This document shows positions 25,935-33,284 of a stretch of 64,000 nucleotides of DNA, in pieces. Position 1 is the first letter of the stretch; every line of letters starts with the position of its first letter. The position numbers were made by a program, and so were the translations under genes. The notes below the pieces were generated by a model that saw only the letters and a list, made by a program, of their open reading frames with translations, did not search any database and was not told the DNA's origin. The stretch covers positions 3,125 to 67,124 of the forward strand of contig JAEZCC010000012.1 of assembly GCA_023412715.1 (NCBI GenBank), given 5' to 3'. Source of the DNA: Bacillota bacterium (lineage in GTDB: Bacteria; Bacillota; Clostridia; Oscillospirales; Acutalibacteraceae).

Positions 25935-27184
25935 AGACAAAAGCCGTGCGCCTGTATGGCGCAAATGATCTTCGTACGGAGGAATTCGAGCTGCCCGAAA
26001 TCAAGGACGACGAAATTCTTGTCAGGGTGGTTTCGGACAGCATCTGCATGTCTACCTATAAATGCGCGACACTTGGCAAGGCACATAAGCGCGTCCCTCA
26101 GAATGTGGATACCCACCCCACCATCATGGGCCACGAATTCGCCGGTGATATCGTCAAGGCGGGCAAGCTGCACCAGGGGCAGTTCAAGCCCGGCATGCGC
26201 TTTGCGCAGCAGCCCGCGCTGAACTACAAGGGAACCATGTGGTCCCCCGGTTATTCGTATGAATTCTTCGGCGGCGACGCAACTTACTGCATCATTCCCC
26301 ACGAGGTGATGGAGCTGGGCTGCCTGATCCCTTACAATGGCCGGGCCTACTACGAGGCCTCGCTGGCGGAGCCTATTTCGTGCTGCATCGGCGCGATTCA
26401 CGCCTGCTTCCACACCGGAATGGGAGAATATACGCACAGCATGGGTACAAAAGAAAACGGCACCATGGCGCTGCTTGCCGCCGCGGGGCCCATGGGGATG
26501 GGAACCGTTGATTACGTGTTGCACAGCGGCCGCAATCCAAAGCTGCTGGTGGTGACCGATATCAGCAGGGAGCGTCTGGAGCGGGCGCAGCAGATGTTTC
26601 CCCAGGAGGAGGCCGGGCGGCTCGGAACACGGATCGTCTTCCTGAACACCGCAGATGTCGCGGATCCCGCTGCCCTTCTCAGGCAATATTCCCCCGGCGG
26701 CTACGACGACGTCTTTGCTTTCGCCCCGGTAAGCCAGGTGTGCGAGCTCGCCTCCGCGGTGCTCGGCAGGGACGGGTGCCTCAATTTCTTTGCGGGCCCG
26801 ACGGATAAGAAGTTTTCCGCGCGGCTCAACTATTACGATGTCCATTACAATTCCGCGCACGTCATCGGTACCACCGGCGGCAATACCGACGATCTGAAGG
26901 AATCCCTGCGGCTTTCCGAGACGGGGAAAATCAACCCCGCCGTGATGGTCACCCATGTCGGCGGCCTGAATGTGGCGGCGGAAACCACGCTGCATCTTCC
27001 GCAGATTCCGGGCGGCAAAAAACTGATTTACACCCATATCGACATGCCGTTGGCGGCGATCTCGGATTTTGCTTTCCTGGGGAAAACCGACCCGCGTTTC
27101 GCGGCCCTTGCAGAAATCACGGGTGCGCATCGCGGGCTGTGGTGCCCGGAAGCGGAGGAGTATTTGCTGAAGAACTGGAACTGA
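25931..27184 (+). CDS. Zinc-dependent MDR dehydrogenase, SorE (L-sorbose-1-phosphate reductase) family
   Basis: 417 residues, overlapping fruK by 4 bp. MDR fold: catalytic zinc ligands Cys39 (SDSICMST) and His68-Glu69 (IMGHEFAG); nucleotide-binding core AAAGPMGMGTVDYVL and LLVVTDISRERL. No four-cysteine structural zinc loop is present. The C-terminal segments GCLNFFAGPTDKKFSARLN, YDVHYNSAHVIGTTGGNTDD and LPQIPGGKKLIYTH closely resemble SorE from memory, which reduces L-sorbose-1-P to glucitol-6-P. In this operon it probably oxidises a hexitol phosphate at the carbon next to the phosphate. Mannitol-1-P would give fructose-1-P, the substrate of the adjacent FruK. GatD-type activity is an alternative. 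Confidence 0.8.
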   Translation: MKTKAVRLYGANDLRTEEFELPEIKDDEILVRVVSDSICMSTYKCATLGKAHKRVPQNVDTHPTIMGHEFAGDIVKAGKLHQGQFKPGMRFAQQPALNYKGTMWSPGYSYEFFGGDATYCIIPHEVMELGCLIPYNGRAYYEASLAEPISCCIGAIHACFHTGMGEYTHSMGTKENGTMALLAAAGPMGMGTVDYVLHSGRNPKLLVVTDISRERLERAQQMFPQEEAGRLGTRIVFLNTADVADPAALLRQYSPGGYDDVFAFAPVSQVCELASAVLGRDGCLNFFAGPTDKKFSARLNYYDVHYNSAHVIGTTGGNTDDLKESLRLSETGKINPAVMVTHVGGLNVAAETTLHLPQIPGGKKLIYTHIDMPLAAISDFAFLGKTDPRFAALAEITGAHRGLWCPEAEEYLLKNWN

Positions 27185-27214
27185 AAACGCGCCGAGGGAC
27201 GTAAGTTCAAAGAT

Positions 27215-27259
27215 CCAGCAAATCAGGCCTGCCCCGAAAGGGTGGGCCTGATTTGCTGG
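27215..27259 (+). terminator. Long 3' hairpin without U-tract after the hexitol operon
   Basis: A 15-bp perfect stem, CCAGCAAATCAGGCC (27215-27229) with 27245-27259, capped by a short inner stem CCC-GAAA-GGG with a GAAA tetraloop. No T-run follows. It may stabilise the mRNA 3' end or act as a Rho-dependent or atypical terminator. Confidence 0.6.
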
Positions 27260-27533
27260 AAACGAGCATATTCAAGCAGATATGGGTGCCCTCCTTGCGA
27301 TACTGGTACCGATTCCGTTAGGATTACCATTTGCTTCGGGCAATTCGCGCCTGTAGCCTTATGCTACGGGCGCGCTGTGCTGCCCTCGCCGGGAACCGGT
27401 TCTTTATTTCATGAAAAGGCAAACGAGACAAACCTGTTTTTTGACTTAGTTAAAAATGGGCTTGTCCTTTTATGGCAATTCAAGGCGCTTTTCTGTGTTG
27501 AATTTTTTATAAAAAATATTTTTTCGTTTCTAT

Positions 27534-27564
27534 TGACTTGGAGTCAACTCCAAGTGGTAGGCTT
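27534..27564 (+). promoter_or_regulatory. MerR-type promoter and operator for the iron alcohol dehydrogenase
   Basis: TTGACT (27534-27539), a 19-bp spacer and TAGGCT (27559-27564). The perfect inverted repeat CTTGGAGT-CA-ACTCCAAG spans the -35 and spacer. A 19-bp spacer holding a dyad is the hallmark of MerR-activated promoters. The rest of 27260-27533 holds no gene that I can support. Confidence 0.75.
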
Positions 27565-27705
27565 ATAAACAGAACAGCAAAACATGGGTTACGTTTGTTC
27601 CCCTTCCGCTTCTTCGACATGGCTTTGCGGAGAAAGGAACCCGTCTCCAGGCAATTCGTTCCCGCCGACAGACATAAAAAAACCAAACGCAAAGGAGAAA
27701 ACAGA

Positions 27706-28872
27706 ATGAACAGCTTTATTTATGACATTCCTACCAAGGTCTATTTCGGAGAAAACCAGCTTCCCAGTCTCGGGCCGGAGCTTTCCCGCTTCGGCAAGCG
27801 CGTCCTGCTGACCTATGGCGGCGGCTCCATCAAAAGGACGGGTTTGTACGACAGAGTGGCTGCGGAAATAAAAGCGTCCGGCCTGGAGCTGTTTGAACTC
27901 AGCGGTATTGCCCCGAACCCGCATATCGATTCCGTGCGTGAGGGCGCGGAAATGTGCAAGAGAGAAAAGATCGACGTGCTGCTGGCGGTGGGCGGCGGTT
28001 CCACCATTGACGCGACAAAATTTATGGCGGCGGGAGCCTGCGTGGATTTTGACCCGTGGAAATTCCTGAGCGAAGGTGCCCCGATTGAAAAAGCACTGCC
28101 GGTCGTTACCATCCTTACGCTTGCGGCCACCGGATCGGAAATGGACTGCGGCGGCGTGATCAGCAATCCGGAAACTCACGATAAGATTGGCCGGCTGGCG
28201 CCTCCCATGCTCCCCAGGGTTTCTTTCCTCGACCCTGCCAACACCTACACGGTCAGCGCATATCAGACGGCCTGCGGCGCGGCGGACATGATGTCGCATA
28301 TCATGGAAGTCTATTTCAACATGGATCAGGACCTGCAGATGCTGGACGGCGTCATGGAAGTACTGATGAGAACCATCATCCGATACGCTCCCGCCGCCAT
28401 GCGGCAGCCCGACAATTATGAGGCCCGCGCCAACCTGATGTGGACGGGTTCCTGGGCGATCAACGGCTTTGTGAACGGCGGCAAGCGTCAGGCGTGGAGC
28501 TGCCATCCCATGGAGCATGAGCTTTCCGCCATCTACGATATCACCCACGGCCTCGGTCTCGCCATCCTTACCCCACGCTGGATGGAATATACGCTGGACG
28601 AAACCACGGTATCGAAATTCTGTCAGTTCGGCGTCAACGTTTTCGGTCTCGACGCCTCCCTGCCGCAGATGGATGTGGCGAGGAAGAGCATCAAGCTTTT
28701 GAGCGATTTCTTCTTCAAAACCCTCGGACTGAAAAGCAGCTTCCGCGAAATCGGCATCGACGACGAGAACTTTGCGGTCATGGCAAAGAAAGCGTGCGGC
28801 GGCAGTACGCTGCCCGGCTTTAAGCCGCTGGATCAGAAAGACATCGAAAATATTTTTAAAATGTGTTTATAA
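27706..28872 (+). CDS. Iron-containing alcohol dehydrogenase (BdhA/YqhD-like)
   Basis: 388 residues from ATG 27706 with AAAGGAGAAAA upstream; the reading frame is open further 5' but covers the promoter. Group III Fe-ADH, reducing aldehydes with NAD(P)H. Visible: TKVYFGENQL, YGGGSIKRTG, cofactor motif AVGGGSTIDATKFMA, ATGSEMDCGGVI, metal ligands in CGAADMMSHIMEVYF and in HPMEHELSAIYDITHGLGLA. GGGS followed by D fits NADPH-preferring butanol dehydrogenase types. It is transcribed from the MerR-type promoter and followed 9 nt later by a broken flavoprotein gene, suggesting an aldehyde or redox-stress unit that is decaying. Confidence 0.9.
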   Translation: MNSFIYDIPTKVYFGENQLPSLGPELSRFGKRVLLTYGGGSIKRTGLYDRVAAEIKASGLELFELSGIAPNPHIDSVREGAEMCKREKIDVLLAVGGGSTIDATKFMAAGACVDFDPWKFLSEGAPIEKALPVVTILTLAATGSEMDCGGVISNPETHDKIGRLAPPMLPRVSFLDPANTYTVSAYQTACGAADMMSHIMEVYFNMDQDLQMLDGVMEVLMRTIIRYAPAAMRQPDNYEARANLMWTGSWAINGFVNGGKRQAWSCHPMEHELSAIYDITHGLGLAILTPRWMEYTLDETTVSKFCQFGVNVFGLDASLPQMDVARKSIKLLSDFFFKTLGLKSSFREIGIDDENFAVMAKKACGGSTLPGFKPLDQKDIENIFKMCL

Positions 28873-28881
28873 GGAGAAAGT

Positions 28882-29086
28882 ATGAGTAAAAAGATTCTCG
28901 TGATTTCCGCCAGCCCCCCGCAGGGACGGCAACTCTGACACGCTTTGCGGCGAATTCATTCGCGGCGCACGGGAAGCCGGGAGCGAGGCGGAAAAAATTT
29001 TTCTGCGCAGCAAAAAAATCGGCTACTGCACCGGCTGCGGCGCCTGCAACAGCGCGGACAAATCGTTGCGCGCATTCGGGAACTGA
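28882..29086 (+). pseudogene. NADPH-dependent FMN reductase / iron-sulfur flavoprotein, broken
   Basis: The ATG at 28882 opens MSKKILVISASP, the N-terminus of flavodoxin-like FMN reductases, then hits a run of six C and stops after seven more residues. With one base removed from the C-run, the reading continues PRRDGNSDTLCGEFIRGAREAGSEAEKIFLRSKKIGYCTGCGACN, split here as conserved R-x-G-N-S (FMN phosphate loop) and C-x2-C-x2-C (GYCTGCGAC). The frame then ends at 29084-29086, where about two-thirds of the protein is missing. Frameshift plus large deletion; almost certainly non-functional. Confidence 0.8.
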
Positions 29087-29166
29087 ACGACATTTTGACA
29101 AGGCTGGACTGGAAGCTGGACGGTTACGAAGAACGAATGCTCAAATGTGAAGAAAACCTGAAATAA
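29044..29166 (+). pseudogene. C-terminal remnant of a MerR-family regulator
   Basis: In the frame that ends with TAA at 29164-29166 the reading is IVARIRELNDILTRLDWKL, then DGYEERMLKCEENLK. This is the dimerisation coiled coil and tail usual at the C-terminus of MerR regulators of the AdhR/NmlR sort (pattern: RIxELxxTLxxLDxKIxxYE). No HTH part remains. The fragment fuses directly to the flavoprotein remnant, so one deletion probably removed the end of that gene and the start of this one. Its lost product may have driven the promoter at 27534. Identification by pattern only. Confidence 0.5.
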
Positions 29167-29322
29167 TGAACTTCTCCCCCGTTTGAGCATCAGGCTCCGC
29201 AGGCAAGACGTGTCCGCCGCTCCCAAGGAAGTGTTTCTCGCCCGTGCCTTTCTTGATCATGCTTCCCCAAAAGGGGTCCGCGGAACCCGGCCCGCCGCCC
29301 GATTCCAGCCGCCTCGGCCATG

Positions 29323-29361
29323 GAGAAGACCGCCGATTTTTGTCGGCGGCCTTCTCGTTTT
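29323..29361 (+). terminator. Intrinsic terminator
   Basis: GAGAAGACCGCCGA (29323-29336) pairs with TCGGCGGCCTTCTC (29343-29356); GTTTT follows. It ends the alcohol dehydrogenase unit. The flanking 29167-29322 and 29362-29470 hold no gene I can support. Confidence 0.8.
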
Positions 29362-29470
29362 GCCTGTACCATGCGGGCCTTGGGCATCAGGCTGTAAACT
29401 CACTGATAGTTGTGATGCGAGAGATCCAGCTTTCTGGGGACGGGCATCCGGATGAATTGAAAAATATTCT

Positions 29471-29517
29471 TTGACAGATGGTAAAGTTCATGATAATATA
29501 TTGAATATAAATTCAAT
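29471..29517 (+). promoter_or_regulatory. Consensus promoter and operator of the TetR gene
   Basis: TTGACA (29471-29476), 17 bp, TAATAT (29494-29499). ATTGAATATAAATTCAAT (29500-29517) is a perfect inverted repeat with 7-bp arms at the transcription start, as expected for TetR autorepression. Confidence 0.8.
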
Positions 29518-29533
29518 GAATGGAGATTCATCG

Positions 29534-30112
29534 TTGGGAATTCGTGAGGAGCAGCGGGAAAGGCGCAGAAACGAGATCCTGGCGGCCGGGCTTGACCTGT
29601 TTATCCGCAAGGGCTATGCCGCCACCAAAGTCAGCGACATCGCGCAGCGTGTCGGCATGAGCGCGGGACTTCTGTTTCATTACTTTCCATCAAAGGAGAA
29701 GCTGTATGAAGAGCTGGTTAAAATCGGCATTGCGGGCCCGATGAGCGTCATGACCCCCGCCGGCAGGGAGCCGCTGGCGTTCTTTGAGGACATTGCAAAG
29801 CTGATTTTTCAGTATATCCGATCCCGGCCGTTTGCCGCTAAGATGTTCGTATTGATGGGCCAGGCGTTTTACAATGAAGCGGCGCCGCAAAGCGTGAAAG
29901 ATCTGCTTCAGAGCTTTGACATTTACACGCCGACCTCCCTGCTGATGAAAAAAGGCCAGGCCGACGGCACGATCCGGGAGGGCGACCCCTATGCGCTGGG
30001 AATCGCTTACTGGTGCGCCATTCAGGGCATTGCGGAACAGATGGCAAGGAATCCCGATCTGCCCTGTCCGGAAAGCAACTGGGTTATCGACATCATAAGG
30101 GGGCAATCATGA
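29534..30112 (+). CDS. TetR/AcrR-family transcriptional regulator
   Basis: 192 residues from TTG 29534, which has GGAG 8 nt upstream; the ATG at 29516 lies inside the operator with no SD. N-terminal HTH: RRRNEILAAGLDLFIRKGYAATKVSDIAQRVGMSAGLLFHYF, read in parts as helix, turn (SDIAQRVGMSAG) and recognition helix (LLFHYFPSKE). The C-terminal ligand domain is unassigned. The stop overlaps the ATG of the FAD oxidoreductase (ATGA), so regulator and target share a transcript and the repressor should respond to the substrate of that enzyme. Confidence 0.9.
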   Translation: MGIREEQRERRRNEILAAGLDLFIRKGYAATKVSDIAQRVGMSAGLLFHYFPSKEKLYEELVKIGIAGPMSVMTPAGREPLAFFEDIAKLIFQYIRSRPFAAKMFVLMGQAFYNEAAPQSVKDLLQSFDIYTPTSLLMKKGQADGTIREGDPYALGIAYWCAIQGIAEQMARNPDLPCPESNWVIDIIRGQS

Positions 30113-31596
30113 CGGAAAAAGCAGTGATCATCGGAGCGGGCATCTCGGGCCTTACGGCAGGAATCTACGCCCTTCAGAGCGGATTCGACGCAACCATCTA
30201 TGAAAGCCACTCCGTTCCGGGCGGCGCTTCCACAAGCTGGCGGAGAAAGGGCTACTTATTCGAGGGAGGAATGCACTGGCTGACCGGATCGTCGCCCAAA
30301 ACGCCGCTGAACCGTTCCTGGCATGAGGTGGGCGCCTTGAACAGCCAGGTGCCGATCTACAACCGGGACCCGTTTCTGGCCTTTGATTACCAGGGGAGGA
30401 CTGTTTATCTTTACCGGGACGTCGAAAAGCTCCGCCGGCATTTGCTGGAGCTTTCGCCGGAGGATGCAAAGGAAATTGACCGCCTGTGCCGGGATATCCG
30501 GAAATTTTCCCGAATGAGCATGCCGCTTATGGATATTAAGGGCGTGAAAGTAAAAAAGAAGTCGTCCCCGCCGCTGTCGGCGCTTTTTGACGTACTGCCC
30601 GCTTTGCCGCGTTTGTCCTTTTATTCCAATCAGACGGTAAAAGAATACGCGGGGAGGTTTCAAAGCGACGCGATTCGGCTGATGCTTGAAAATATTATCG
30701 GCCCCGATTACGTTGCCTCAGGAATGATATTCACCCTTGCAACGCTTGCCTCCGGCGACGGAGGATACCCGGAAGGCGGATCGCTGGGCATGGCAAAACG
30801 GATGGCGGAAAATTTTGAAAGACTTGGCGGCACCATTCAATACGGCAAAACCGTCGGCAAAATAGCGGTCCGCAATGGCGCTGCCCACGGCGTGATTGTA
30901 AATGGGGAAGTGGTTGAGGCGGACGCCGTTATCGTCACGCTGGACACCCTTGTCGCCATCGATACCCTGTTTGAGCCGCCCATCAGGGAACCCTGGGCGG
31001 AGAGAATGAGGCAAACCACCAAACCGATGCTTGGCACCTTTATCGGCGCAGGCGTGGAAGCCGATCTTTCCGGCCTGCCGGAACGAGTGGAATTCGTGCC
31101 GGAAAAGCCTCTTTTGTGCGGCGGCATTCCGCAGACGGTCGTTGGGATCAATCAGTATGCGGGGTACAAGGGATATGCGCCGGAGGGATGCACGGCGGTC
31201 ACCTCGGTCATCATCGGGGACAGCTATGATTTCTGGAAGCGCTGTAAAGAGGACGGCACCTACAACGCCGAAAAGGAAAGGCTGGCACAGGCGTTCCTTG
31301 AGATCCTGGCGGAAAAATATCCGCAGACCGCCGGGAAGATCGCGGTTTGGGACGTGGCGACGCCGCTGACCTATGAGAGGTATTTGGGCTCTTATAAGGG
31401 CTCTTGGATGTCGATGATGAAACAGGGGAAAAACTCGGGATGTTATCCGTCTAAGCCGGAGAGCGTCCGGAACGTCTATTTCGCCGGCCAGCGCCTGAGA
31501 GAGCCCGGCGGGCTTCCCGTGGCGCTGGATTCCGGGAGGAAGGCGGTCCAGACCCTGTGCAGAGACGTCGACGCGGTGTTTCAGGGGCGCATCTAG
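30109..31596 (+). CDS. CrtI/phytoene-desaturase-like FAD-dependent oxidoreductase
   Basis: 495 residues from ATG 30109. N-terminal dinucleotide-binding motif AVIIGAGISGLTAGIYA followed by YESHSVPGG and, further on, GGMHWLTGSS. The C-terminal FAD motif NVYFAGQRLREPGGLPVA is present. These traits place it with the NAD(P)/FAD amine-oxidase-like or carotenoid-desaturase superfamily, which includes lipid and retinol saturases. No carotenoid genes are nearby, so a carotenoid role is doubtful; oxidation or isomerisation of a hydrophobic substrate sensed by the TetR partner is a fair guess. Confidence 0.75.
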   Translation: MTEKAVIIGAGISGLTAGIYALQSGFDATIYESHSVPGGASTSWRRKGYLFEGGMHWLTGSSPKTPLNRSWHEVGALNSQVPIYNRDPFLAFDYQGRTVYLYRDVEKLRRHLLELSPEDAKEIDRLCRDIRKFSRMSMPLMDIKGVKVKKKSSPPLSALFDVLPALPRLSFYSNQTVKEYAGRFQSDAIRLMLENIIGPDYVASGMIFTLATLASGDGGYPEGGSLGMAKRMAENFERLGGTIQYGKTVGKIAVRNGAAHGVIVNGEVVEADAVIVTLDTLVAIDTLFEPPIREPWAERMRQTTKPMLGTFIGAGVEADLSGLPERVEFVPEKPLLCGGIPQTVVGINQYAGYKGYAPEGCTAVTSVIIGDSYDFWKRCKEDGTYNAEKERLAQAFLEILAEKYPQTAGKIAVWDVATPLTYERYLGSYKGSWMSMMKQGKNSGCYPSKPESVRNVYFAGQRLREPGGLPVALDSGRKAVQTLCRDVDAVFQGRI

Positions 31597-31631
31597 CTCT
31601 CGCGTTTTCTCCGCATCTTTTATAAATGAGT

Positions 31632-31659
31632 AGGACCGGCCCAAAAGGGGGCCGGTCCT
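31632..31659. terminator. Hairpin between convergent genes
   Basis: AGGACCGGCCC (31632-31642) pairs with GGGCCGGTCCT (31649-31659), AAAAGG loop. There is no U-run, and the right arm overlaps the PadR stop codon. Confidence 0.55.
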
Positions 31660-31975
31660 ATCGTTCGATCCCGAGTTTCCGCACCGCGCCGAGAATTGCA
31701 TTCCATTCCGCCGTAAGCTCGCGCAGCGCGGCTCGCCCGCTTTCGGTGATGTGGTAATATCTCCGCTGCGGCCCGCCCGATTCGCCGCTTCCCATGCGGG
31801 CCTCGGTGCTGCCGTCGGCGTTGAGACGCCGCAGAACGCCGTAGACGGTGCTGCGGTCCATGCCGGGGAAAACGCCGCCGATGGTGTTCAGAATCTCGTA
31901 GCCGTAGGTTTCTTTTTTCGCCACCTCGTGCAGGATGCACAGCTCGAGCACGCCTTTTTTCATCTGCCCGTCCAT
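31658..31975 (-). CDS. PadR-family transcriptional regulator
   Basis: 105 residues from ATG 31975, with GGAGGG 7 nt upstream. Winged HTH with the PadR signature: MKKGVLELCILHEVAKKETYGYEI, DRSTVYGVLRRLNADG and QRRYYHITESGRAAL. It overlaps the end of the DUF1700 gene by 16 bp. PadR plus DUF1700 is a common pair in Firmicutes; the membrane partner probably relays a cell-envelope signal or is the regulated target. Here PadR is downstream, the reverse of the usual order. Confidence 0.9.
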   Translation of the reverse strand: MDGQMKKGVLELCILHEVAKKETYGYEILNTIGGVFPGMDRSTVYGVLRRLNADGSTEARMGSGESGGPQRRYYHITESGRAALRELTAEWNAILGAVRKLGIER

Positions 31976-32847
31976 GCTCTTGCCCTCCGAACGGAAAAGA
32001 TTTTCCGAATCACCAAGTCGATCCCCGCCGCCGCAAGGTTGGGCAGAACAGCCCACAGGAAGCACGACGCGACGACGGTTGCGCCGTTATAGGTGTTCGT
32101 ATTGACGTGGGATAGAAGCGATGTAAAGTTCAAAAATACCGTCAGCAGCGCGGTGTCGAGGAACAGGAACCAATGCACCTTTGGATGGCCGCGCAGGGAG
32201 TACAGCATCAGCAGAACGACGGAGGCGAAGAGCAGAAGTTCGCTGGCGAGCGAGCCGTAATAGGCGCCGGTGGTCAGAAAATGCACGGGGCCGAAAGGAC
32301 CTTCGCTCTCGAATCGTTTGGATTCCCACGGAACGGAGAAAGCAAACCAGACGAGCAGAATCAGGACCGCCGTGACCGGCACGGCCAAAATACGATTGAC
32401 GCGCGCAAGCCAGTTCAGCGGCTTTTTCGGTGAAGCGCTTTGCGAAGCCCACAGGGCGAGGATCCCTTCCAGCGCCAGCGGGAGCAGCAGGGCGAGCCGG
32501 AAATCGACCGGCCCTTCCGGAAGAGCGCTCCAGCCGGAGGAAACATGAAGTTCTGGACCGAAAAACGGCCAGAGAACTGCAAGAATGAGGCCCGCGAGAA
32601 GCACACGGGAAAGAACGGTCCGGTTTACTTTGCGCCGCGGCGGTTCCGTCTTGTCTTCGCCTTTCAGTTCGATCGCCGCCTGTCCCGGCGGGCCGAATTC
32701 AGCGCAGAGTTCCGCCTCGCTTTTCCCTTCCGCCGCGCCCGAGGCGAAAAAATCCTCGTAATCCGCAAGGATATCCTTGACCTGCGGCTCCGCGTATTTT
32801 CCCCGAAGCGCCGTTTCCAACTGTTTCAAATAAGTGCTTTTGTCCAT
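31960..32847 (-). CDS. DUF1700-family membrane protein (HAAS domain)
   Basis: 295 residues from ATG 32847 after AAAGGGG. The N-terminal HAAS segment (MDKSTYLKQLETALRG, DYEDFFASGAAEGKSE, ELCAEFGPP) is followed by about six TM helices (about 90-107, 125-145, 160-185, 205-230, 240-262, 268-285). Proteins of this type accompany PadR regulators and may act as membrane-bound co-regulators. Function otherwise unknown. Confidence 0.8.
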   Translation of the reverse strand: MDKSTYLKQLETALRGKYAEPQVKDILADYEDFFASGAAEGKSEAELCAEFGPPGQAAIELKGEDKTEPPRRKVNRTVLSRVLLAGLILAVLWPFFGPELHVSSGWSALPEGPVDFRLALLLPLALEGILALWASQSASPKKPLNWLARVNRILAVPVTAVLILLVWFAFSVPWESKRFESEGPFGPVHFLTTGAYYGSLASELLLFASVVLLMLYSLRGHPKVHWFLFLDTALLTVFLNFTSLLSHVNTNTYNGATVVASCFLWAVLPNLAAAGIDLVIRKIFSVRRARAWTGR

Positions 32848-32917
32848 AAAGCCCGCCCCTTTGCCTGTAAGATTCCAGCCCTCTGCGTCCCCCGGTTGAT
32901 TGATATCAGGGAACATA

Positions 32918-32970
32918 CTATTGTGTAACGAACACTAATCACAGTATAGCATCTATTGTGTATTAGTCAA
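32918..32970 (-). promoter_or_regulatory. Promoter of DUF1700-padR with direct repeats
   Basis: On the minus strand TTGACT (32970-32965), 16 bp, TATACT (32948-32943). CTATTGTGTA occurs twice (plus-strand 32918-32927 and 32953-32962), one copy within the spacer and one downstream of the -10: likely PadR sites. Confidence 0.65.
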
Positions 32971-33032
32971 TAGAGAGCTTCCCTCTTTCAGAAAATTTTT
33001 TGGGCATCCCTCTCTTGCAGACTTAAGGCTTA

Positions 33033-33060
33033 CGCCTCCTGCCGCCGGCAGCAGGAGGCG
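33033..33060. repeat. Perfect hairpin in an intergenic region
   Basis: CGCCTCCTGC (33033-33042) and GCAGGAGGCG (33051-33060) form 10 bp with an 8-nt loop and no U-tract. The remainder of 32971-33216 shows nothing codable. Confidence 0.5.
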
Positions 33061-33216
33061 GGGAAGCGGGCGTACCGCCGATATAATACCAACCATGTTC
33101 GGCGCCGATCTACGCTTTGGCGTTTCAAACGGGAAAACTGTATTTTATGCGTGTTTCCGGGCCCTTGTGAAACGGGGCGGCAGATCGGAAAAGGAAAAAT
33201 AGACTTTTTCTTTGGA

Positions 33217-33235
33217 ATATGGTATCGTACCATAT
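33217..33235 (+). promoter_or_regulatory. Operator-like palindrome upstream of the MGMT-like gene
   Basis: ATATGGTA-TCG-TACCATAT, a perfect inverted repeat 50 bp before the GTG start. Confidence 0.45.
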
Positions 33236-33284
33236 AGTTATCCCGCCGGGCGGCGGGGTGAAATTTTGTCGGAAGGGACAGCCG

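Noticed and set aside
27538..27705. 56-residue N-terminal extension of the iron alcohol dehydrogenase
   Set aside because: It would start inside the promoter and operator; ATG 27706 has a good SD and gives the family N-terminus.
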